This document shows positions 57,646 through 64,000 of a DNA stretch of 64,000 nt, piece after piece; positions within the stretch are counted from its first letter, which is position 1, and each line of letters opens with the position of its first letter. The DNA is from Apium graveolens. Lineage: Eukaryota > Streptophyta > Magnoliopsida > Apiales > Apiaceae. Both the position numbers and the translations under genes were made by a program. The notes beneath the pieces were generated by a model, which worked only from the letters and a program-made list of their open reading frames with translations, ran no database searches and was not told the origin of the DNA. The stretch covers positions 42,012,422 to 42,076,421 of the forward strand of contig NC_133655.1 in assembly GCF_009905375.1 (NCBI RefSeq). The letters run 5' to 3'.

Positions 57646-59150
57646 TTCTGTCATGTCCTCATGAGCTGCTGAGTTGGTCACCTCTGAAGTACAGTCTGGT
57701 TCTGCTTCATGCATTCTGGACAATGCATCAGCTACAGCATTCTCTGTCCCTTTCCTGTAGATTATAGTGTAGTGATAGCCAAGGAGCTTACTAATCCACT
57801 TTTGCTATAGCAGATTGCTGATTTTTTGCTCTGTGAGATATTTCAAGGCCCAGTGGTCCGTCTTTATAAGAAAATGCTTGTCCATCAGGTAAGGTGCCCA
57901 TTTCTTCACTGCAGACACAATGGCCATAAGTTCTTTTTCATAGGTGGACATTGCTTGGCCCCTGATTCCCAGTGCTTTACTGAAATAGGCTATAGGATGC
58001 CCTTCCTGAGTTAGTACTGCACCAATCCCAGTGTTGGAAGCATCTGACTCTATTGTAAATTCCTTGGAGTAATCTGGTAGTTTTAGTACAGGGGTCTGAG
58101 TGAGGGCTCGCTTGAGCTTCAAAAATGCCTTGGTGGCTTCTTCATCCCACTTGAAGTTATCTTCCTTTAATAGACTGGTCAGGGGCTTGGCAATGGTGCC
58201 ATAGTCCTTGACAAATTTCCTGTATAGCCACTCAACCCTAGGAATCCTCTGAGAGCCTTGATGGTTTTGGGTAATGGCCATTCAATCATGTCCTTCACCT
58301 TGTTCTGGTCTACAACCTGTCTTGTCAATCACATGACCTAAATAATCAACCTGTTGTTGCATGAAGGCACATTTAGATTTCTTAGCATATAATTGATGCT
58401 TTCTCATTGTTTCAAAGATCTCCTCCAAGTGATTCAAGTGTTCACTAGCAGATTTTGAATACACTAGAATATCATCAAAGAAAACTAGGGTAAATTTCCT
58501 TAAAAATGGTGCAAAAACTTGATTCATCAGATTTTGAAAGGTGGCAGGGGCATTTGTTAGCCCAAAGGGCATGGCAGTGAATTCATAATGACCTAAGTGG
58601 GTCCTGAAAGCTGTTTTCACCTGGTGGTACCCTGCCCTCGGTCCAGTTTGGTGAACACCTGTGCCCCACTCAACTCATCCAACAACTCTTCAATGAGAGG
58701 AATAGGGAATTTATTCTTTATGGTTGCTGAATTTAACTTTCTGTAGTCTATACAAAATCTCCAACTGCTATCTTTCTTCTTGACAAGAAGAATAGGGGAA
58801 GCAAAAGGAGAGGAACTAGGTCTGATAATTCCTGCTTCTAGCATTTCCCCAATAAGTCTTTCTATCTCATTTTTCTAGTCATATGAGTTCCTATATGGTC
58901 TAATAAAGAAGGGTTCTGTACCTTCTTTGAGCTCAATGGAGTGTTCAATACTCCTTTTAGGTGGCAACCCTGCTGGAATGCTGAATATGTCTTCATACTT
59001 CTGTAAAAGATCATCCAGCTGGTTTTGTGCCTTGGTAGTGTCTTCCAATGCACATAAGGCCCCTTGGTTAGTAGGTGGTAGAGCTTGAACCAGGTAGATT
59101 AAACCATGACCTTGTCTTTGGCAAGACCTCACAAACTGTTTTGCAGTCAT
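57646..59150 (-). pseudogene. Reverse transcriptase and RNase H of the integrase-less element, frameshifted
   Basis: RT wording includes [59 protein letters not shown] and the catalytic FFDDILVYSKSA. A one-base loss near 58635 turns the KLDLRAGYHQ region into [10 protein letters not shown], and several residues usually found before KTAFRT are missing. Another frame change lies near 58285. RNase H shows TIESDASNTGIGAVLTQEG, YEKELMAIVSAVKKW and LIKTDHWALKYLTE, then after a stop ENAVADALSRMHE. The frame then runs through the polypurine tract into the LTR. No integrase follows. Confidence 0.88.
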
Positions 59151-59662
59151 TTGTTGTAATACAGGTGTACAGGTGTACTAGGCTGTACATTTCCTTGCAA
59201 GGTTATTTTTTCTTTTCCTTGCTGGAACTCTAGTTGCAGTTTGTTGAAGTCAAAGGTGACAGGTCCAAGGGATCCTAGCCAGTCAACCCCCAAAACCAAG
59301 TCATAACCCCCCATGGGTAGTGTCCTCACATCTGTGTGGAATTCCTTCCGTCCCAATTTCCAGGAGAACCCCTTGCATTCATATTGACTCACTAGATGAT
59401 TTCCATTTGCCACAAGTACCTTCATTGTGGTGGTTTGAACCATTTGGCATTTTAATTTAGATGCTATTTTCTCATCAATGAAGCTGTGGGTGCTTCCCCT
59501 ATCTACTAGAATAGAGAAGTCTATCGTGTTTCTTCTTCCTGTGAGAGTAATTGTTCTATTGCTAGGAGCTCCTTCAATGGCATGCACTGACACCTCCATA
59601 ATCTTATCAGACCAACTCTCCTCTATGGTGACAGTGGTTTGTCTACTAACCCTGAAGGACAA
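59147..59662 (-). pseudogene. Aspartic protease of the integrase-less element, altered active site
   Basis: The ORF contains FSILVDRGSTHSFID at the active site and GYDLVLGVDWLGSLGP at the second conserved region. The usual D-S/T-G triad reads D-R-G, so the Ser/Thr is replaced by Arg. That change is expected to harm the active-site hydrogen bonding, though Asp is kept. The ORF overlaps the end of gag by about 40 bases in a different frame and overlaps the next ORF by 4 bases, which could be natural or result from small indels. Confidence 0.82.
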
Positions 59663-60606
59663 TTAAAGTTGAGGGTAGGCCCTGGAGTGTTTCCTGGTTC
59701 CATCTGATTATCTTCTACCACATGGTAAAAGATCTCTTCCTCCTTGACTCTTGGTACTCCTTCTACATCCACCTTAGCCTTTGATTTTCCTGTACTGGCT
59801 AGTCTCATTTGCTTGTGAGGGGTGATTTCTCCCTTGTCTATCTTCTTGACCACTTCCTTGGTTAAATGATAGTTTCTTGCTTGCTTATATGCTTGTTCCA
59901 CCGTCACTGGATTAAGCAGTCTCACAGTATGCTTAGTATCTAACTGAAGCCCACTAATAAAACATTCCACAAAGTACTCTTCAGTGAGCCCTGGTATCTT
60001 GCACTTGAGTTGTTCCATGCACCCTTCAAACTCATTGTAATAAGAGTCTACAGTGTCAACTTGTTTAAGTTGCTTGAACTTCTCATATACCATTTCTTGC
60101 TCCAGTAATCCAAACCTTGACAAGAACTGTTGTACAAATTCTGCCCACCCTATGGAATCATTCCCAACTGCATAAGCCTGGTACCACCTCCTGGCCACCC
60201 CTTCTAGATGCATACCTGCAATGGCTACCTTCCTGTTTTCTTCTACTTCAAAGATAGTGAAGTATTGTTCACAATCTTGCACCCATTCTGTGACTCCCAT
60301 TCCTTCTGCAAATTTTGGAAAATTCAGCTTAAGATGCTTTAGTGGTGAGGACTCAGGGGTCTTTGCACCCTTCAGAACTTTGTTCTCTGGTTCCTCATGT
60401 TTCCATCCAAAGGGGTTGACAACCTTCTCTGCTTTCTTCTTGGGTTTCATCCTTTGCATTTTACGAAACTGCTGAGTTGCAGCATTAATCATTTCCTCCA
60501 TCTGTTGCAGTCTCCGATCTGTAACTTCTCTACACAGAAGAAATTGTTGTTGTACTTCACACAACATCTCATTGAAGGCCTTATCCCCACCATCCATCTC
60601 TCTCAT
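59623..60606 (-). CDS. Gag of the integrase-less element, open
   Basis: An uninterrupted 327-codon frame begins MREMDGGDKAFNEMLCEVQQ at 60606. It has an N-terminal helical segment, a basic patch (RMKPKKKAEKVV), and the gag domain with LKLNFPKFAEGMGVTEWVQD, AIAGMHLEGVARRWYQAYAV and KQLKQVDTVDSYYNEFEGCM. The C-terminus is lysine-rich and has no CCHC zinc knuckle, which is notable for a gypsy gag. The start is chosen as the first ATG after the leader. It may still make protein, but the element as a whole is defective. Confidence 0.85.
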   Translation of the reverse strand: MREMDGGDKAFNEMLCEVQQQFLLCREVTDRRLQQMEEMINAATQQFRKMQRMKPKKKAEKVVNPFGWKHEEPENKVLKGAKTPESSPLKHLKLNFPKFAEGMGVTEWVQDCEQYFTIFEVEENRKVAIAGMHLEGVARRWYQAYAVGNDSIGWAEFVQQFLSRFGLLEQEMVYEKFKQLKQVDTVDSYYNEFEGCMEQLKCKIPGLTEEYFVECFISGLQLDTKHTVRLLNPVTVEQAYKQARNYHLTKEVVKKIDKGEITPHKQMRLASTGKSKAKVDVEGVPRVKEEEIFYHVVEDNQMEPGNTPGPTLNFNCPSGLVDKPLSP

Positions 60607-60981
60607 TACACCCCACTATTTCTCTTAAGGTAACCCAACAACAATCAATACTCCAAAAACAATTCACTTCACTGAGTCCTCAACTCAGTACTGAGTCAAG
60701 TTCTAAAACAACAATATCACTACTATTTTTGTGATTTTCTGATGTAAGGAGGACTGAAAACAGCAATAGAACTAAAAACGAGAGAGAAACTATAGTAATC
60801 TACCCACAATCACAGATCTAACAGCCGTAACGACAGATCTGCTAAGAACGAGTTCAAACTGGTCACCTGAGTTGAAAACGATTTGTTTCAATGAATACTG
60901 CTCCGTTTCCTTCACAGCAAGCTTTGATGGACTCGTCTTCAACAGCCCAACGAGATAGAAGCAGTGGGTAATCGAAATAAA

Positions 60982-60997
60982 CGGGCTTTGATACCAA
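60982..60997 (-). other. Primer-binding site of the integrase-less element
   Basis: On the minus strand TTGGTATCAAAGCCCG lies two bases from the LTR end and resembles an initiator tRNA-Met type primer site. Confidence 0.75.
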
Positions 60998-60999
60998 TT

Positions 61000-61360
61000 T
61001 GTCAGGAATCGATGAATTCCTGACTAGTTTTGAAGCTATTTTTGGTGTTTTCTGATTATATAAGGTAAATATCAAGCTAAGATAGTGATAAACAGCAAAG
61101 AAACAGGGAAATCAGAAGGAGATAAGGTAGAAATGAGGGAGAGATAGACAGAAAAGAGAGATAAGAGGTAACTTAGGCAGGAAGAAAAGAAAGGGGAGAG
61201 AGAGGGTTGGTGGAATAACATTCCATTTTCTCATATAACGCATAATAATAACAGTATTGCCAAAAGAGTACTTATATAGTCTCAGTACACAACCAACTTA
61301 TATTAAAAGACAACTATGCCCTTATTCTAATATACTGCTCTATTGCTGTCATTCTTGACA
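61000..61360 (-). repeat. 5' LTR of the integrase-less element
   Basis: It is 361 bp, TGTCAGGAATC to CTTGACA in plus orientation. It contains the same 20-bp inverted repeat near its inner end and a TATATAG that may act in transcription. It is followed by the GAGAG target repeat at 61361-61365. Confidence 0.95.
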
Positions 61361-61365
61361 GAGAG

Positions 61366-63067
61366 TGACTGTTTTCACAATGACCCCAACATACTGTACA
61401 AGGATCTGAACACAAGATCATAGGCATGGATGGGCACATTAACCACTGGAACAACTCAAATCCTTATAAGAAAAGTTGACAAATCTCATTACATGTGTTT
61501 GATAATTTTGATAATTATAAAGTACACAATCAAATCCAAAAAAAAAACATATAAAATTGTTTAGTTACTAAAACCAAATTGATAACTTAACATTCTAGCT
61601 TAATGGTTAGTAGAAGTTAACTCAAGTGAAGGTCTAAGTTCTTGCAATGAAAACTATATTACTCCTGTTTAAGGAGAACTATCCGAAAATTATAATTTGC
61701 TATTTAGGGACCAAGTTGATTTCATGTCATCCATAAGCTTTTCACTTCATGTTGCCTTGTGACTACCACATCTTGTGGTTTTTTTACTGTATTTTTTGTA
61801 ATACGTAATGTAACTAGTGAAACTTACAAAGCCTGTAGATTAGTAAAAAGTAACGTGATAAGTTGAAAAGTGAATTTTTTATACTACATAATATAATAGA
61901 CAAGCTTGATTTTTTTTTCTGCTGAATTTAATGACATTGCTTGTGATTTATTGTTAATTTTATAGTATTTTGTTGATGTTGTAATTCAAAATAAACAAGC
62001 TTATAATCTGCTTATGTCAATTAACATATTGCAACAATCTCACATAGCCACATATTATGTCTAAGATTTATGAAGTATGCACACATTTGAAATGGACAAA
62101 GAAATTCAAATACCCATGCACTTATTTTCTCTATTGAGACTTAAGCTCTTACCTAATCTAGCTTATACTAAAATATAAGACAACAAAGATGTCATCATCC
62201 TAGTTTTAGTTGTCGCTCTTTTATTAATTTGATGACATCAGCATGCTTATGTGTAATTTCTAATTAAATTTCACATTCCACAAGTTCTCTATCTTCCTTA
62301 ATTCTTCCTCCACTAATTCTCTTTATTCCTTCTTATACTCCAATAATTTTCTCTCTTCCTCATTTTTGAACTTCTATTGAAGCCGGTGAGACATGTTATT
62401 TGTAATAAATTCAATGTTAATGTAAATTTTTGAACTTTTGACATATTCAAGGAAACACTTTGACTCATTGATGTATGCATGAACCTGTAACTTGATTCAA
62501 GAACAACGGAACATCGATTTGTGGAAAACAAGTTTTCTATTTTATCATCTTCAAGAGTCGTGGTTCACGTTTATCTTCAGTTACAAAAAAATGTTTAAGC
62601 ATACCCATTAACTTAAGATCAAAAAGGAGTTCATCACGGTGAAAATTCCGGGTCTCGAGTACAAAGAGAATCCTATAAAATAAGTAATGTTTTGTAGATT
62701 TAAGAGTATATACGGCCCGTTTAGCAAATCTTAAATCGGGAAATAAGTTACTTATTGCTAAAAATATACATGTGTACTTTTTATTGAAAAGAAGTAAGTT
62801 ATATTTATTTTGAAAATAAGATTTTATCTTAAATTTTAATAATAAATACGTACATTTAGAAAATTGGATAAAAGGAGTAGCCGAGTAGGTGAACTAAAAA
62901 TGCTCTAGGAATTTTTTGGCATTAAACAAGATAAAAAAGAAGTGTTTAAACAAGGGATTCACGCAGAGATTGGTAGAGGCAGAGATATATACTTTGTGAT
63001 CAAATATTTAACTTATTAACTATTCATATTGTTTATCTCTATCAAATAATTAAAATTACAATCGTTA
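61366..63067. other. AT-rich intergenic DNA
   Basis: No gene, RNA or element is recognised. A GGCCCGTTTAGCAAATCTTAA phrase near 62716 resembles one end of a hAT-type MITE, but no inverted partner is seen. Short open frames here have no coding character. Confidence 0.45.
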
Positions 63068-63076
63068 ATTTATTAT

Positions 63077-63429
63077 GGATGAAAAACCAAAATAGCTACC
63101 ATTTGGGGATAAAGCCCCAAAATGCTGATTGGCATTACGTTCTGCCCAAAATATCCACGAAATACGCATTAGGGGCATGCACATTTAGTTTTTTAAAATT
63201 TTATTAAAGAACACGCATACTACACATGCGTGTTCAATTTTGGTTTTTAATGAATACGCATCATGCGTATTCCTTTTTGGCCAAAAGTTGAATTATAGCA
63301 TGCGTGTTCTTTATTAAAATTAAGAAAGTGGAATACACATGTCTGTAATGCGTATTTTGTGCGGAACGTACCACCAATCAGCATTTTGGGCAGTTGGGGC
63401 TGAAAAGTAGTGTATTTTGGCATTCTTTC
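63077..63429. mobile_element. MITE with 9-bp target duplication (MULE-type)
   Basis: A 353-bp unit is flanked by ATTTATTAT on both sides (63068-63076 and 63430-63438). Its two halves are imperfect inverted copies: CCCCAAAATGCTGATTGG on the left corresponds to CCAATCAGCATTTTGGGC on the right, and AAAGAACACGCAT occurs in both orientations. It can fold into a long hairpin and has no coding capacity. The 9-bp repeat suggests mobilisation by a Mutator-like transposase. Confidence 0.75.
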
Positions 63430-63438
63430 ATTTATTAT

Positions 63439-64000
63439 ATAATATGTGTGGAAAATTAGTAAAACACTAGATAAAAGAAAACAAATCATTTTATTAAGCC
63501 GCTACTATAATCTACAAACGTCCTGTTATCATACTTACTATTTATAAAATACATAATAAATTACAATTAATTTATTTCTAATTAGAAATAATGAATATAA
63601 GGTTTTTTAATAATTCCTTTATTTCCCCGCATCATACTTGTTATTTACTGGGCAACAATGCTAGGGATTGCTTAAATGTTTTTTTGTGCACTTTGTGTTT
63701 TGTATTCTGTGCATATATTTTTATCTTTAGAGGTTTTTTCACAAGGGTCAAATTGATGATATAGTTTGCAACTCTTATTTGCAGGTTCCATGAGTTAAAT
63801 CTCCAACTTCTATCAAGTATTTGTCATCCTGATGTCTAGAGAGCTTGACTACATCCAATTGCTTTCTCGCATGACAGAGATAATTTTCAACATATAGAAC
63901 ATTGTTTGCTCTATGAATTGTATGCACATCTTGGTGTATTACCATATCAGTATTGTATTCAGAAAACTTTGCATAAGCTGTTCTAACTTTTTGCAGAGGT
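63439..64000. other. AT-rich right edge of the window
   Basis: No supported gene. A CTTATTTGCAG acceptor-like site at about 63775-63785 is followed by a short open stretch (FHELNLQLLSSICHPDV then stop), which is too short to call. Confidence 0.3.

Larger units (their letters stand above)
57268..61360 (-). mobile_element. Young compact Ty3/gypsy retrotransposon lacking integrase
   Basis: A 4093-bp element in reverse orientation has two 361-bp LTRs that differ at three positions. It is flanked by a perfect GAGAG target duplication (57263-57267 and 61361-61365). Reading leftward it holds a primer-binding site, gag, protease, RT and RNase H, then a polypurine tract (AAGGAGGGAAGGATG, about 57629-57645) and the 3' LTR. 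No integrase sequence is present between RNase H and the LTR. It must have been mobilised with integrase supplied by another element. Confidence 0.93.

Noticed and set aside
62716..62880. A hAT-like MITE end (GGCCCGTTTAGCAAATC)
   Set aside because: No inverted partner or 8-bp target duplication could be found.
63775..63840. A possible exon after a TTTGCAG acceptor, reading FHELNLQLLSSICHPDV, with faint kinase-like wording
   Set aside because: Only 17 codons, ends at a stop, and no neighbouring exons are recognisable.
1..64000. tRNA, rRNA, CRISPR arrays, bacterial operons or integrated plant viruses
   Set aside because: None seen. tRNA-like phrases are primer-binding sites next to LTRs, and all RT-bearing regions have LTR-retrotransposon domain order.

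Overview
This window is nuclear DNA of a flowering plant, very probably a eudicot. It has one intact split gene with GT-AG introns and plant-type Ty3/gypsy and Ty1/copia retrotransposons, Mutator-like transposons, a LINE relic and a MITE, all in AT-rich sequence. The copia and Tat protein wording recalls Apiaceae/asterid elements, but that is an impression only. I see no bacterial, organellar or CRISPR content.

The only clear host gene is a plant homologue of RNA-binding protein RBM42 (five coding exons, 50438-56870, + strand, 247 residues). Almost everything else is transposons nested in one another. Left to right: 1-3925 is the 3' half of an Athila-type element (copy A) lying against a decayed Tat-type element (3926-11205) that has two RNase H domains, an antisense coding relic, a 33-bp tandem array and a 3' LTR. 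Then come a copia gag relic (11360-12330), a LINE ORF1 relic, and a 1530-bp solo LTR with a perfect ATTAG target duplication (13071-14600).

From about 15361 to 49978 I infer one old Mutator-like element of the Kaonashi (KI-MULE) type. Its left arm holds decayed, intron-bearing C48 (ULP/SENP) cysteine protease genes. Its right arm holds a FAR1-type transposase on the opposite strand. It has been split twice. A reverse-oriented copia element entered at 19232-31870, and that element's own LTR was hit by an 11.65-kb Tekay-type chromovirus (19767-31418, LTRs near 2.9 kb). A second Athila-family element (copy B, 33952 to about 43656, 3' LTR lost) landed inside the exon encoding the Ulp1 catalytic domain.

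Right of the MULE, RBM42 carries a 3.35-kb MULE in its second intron. This has 9-bp target duplications and contains a reverse gypsy gag and another palindromic DNA element. About 400 bp downstream of RBM42 is a young, compact retrotransposon (57268-61360) with 361-bp LTRs differing at 3 positions, a GAGAG target duplication and no integrase. The right edge is AT-rich intergenic DNA with a 353-bp MITE.

Apart from RBM42, every coding region described is broken by stops, frameshifts or insertions. In the Tekay element nearly every stop can be explained by single C-to-T changes, as expected of methylated, silenced DNA.
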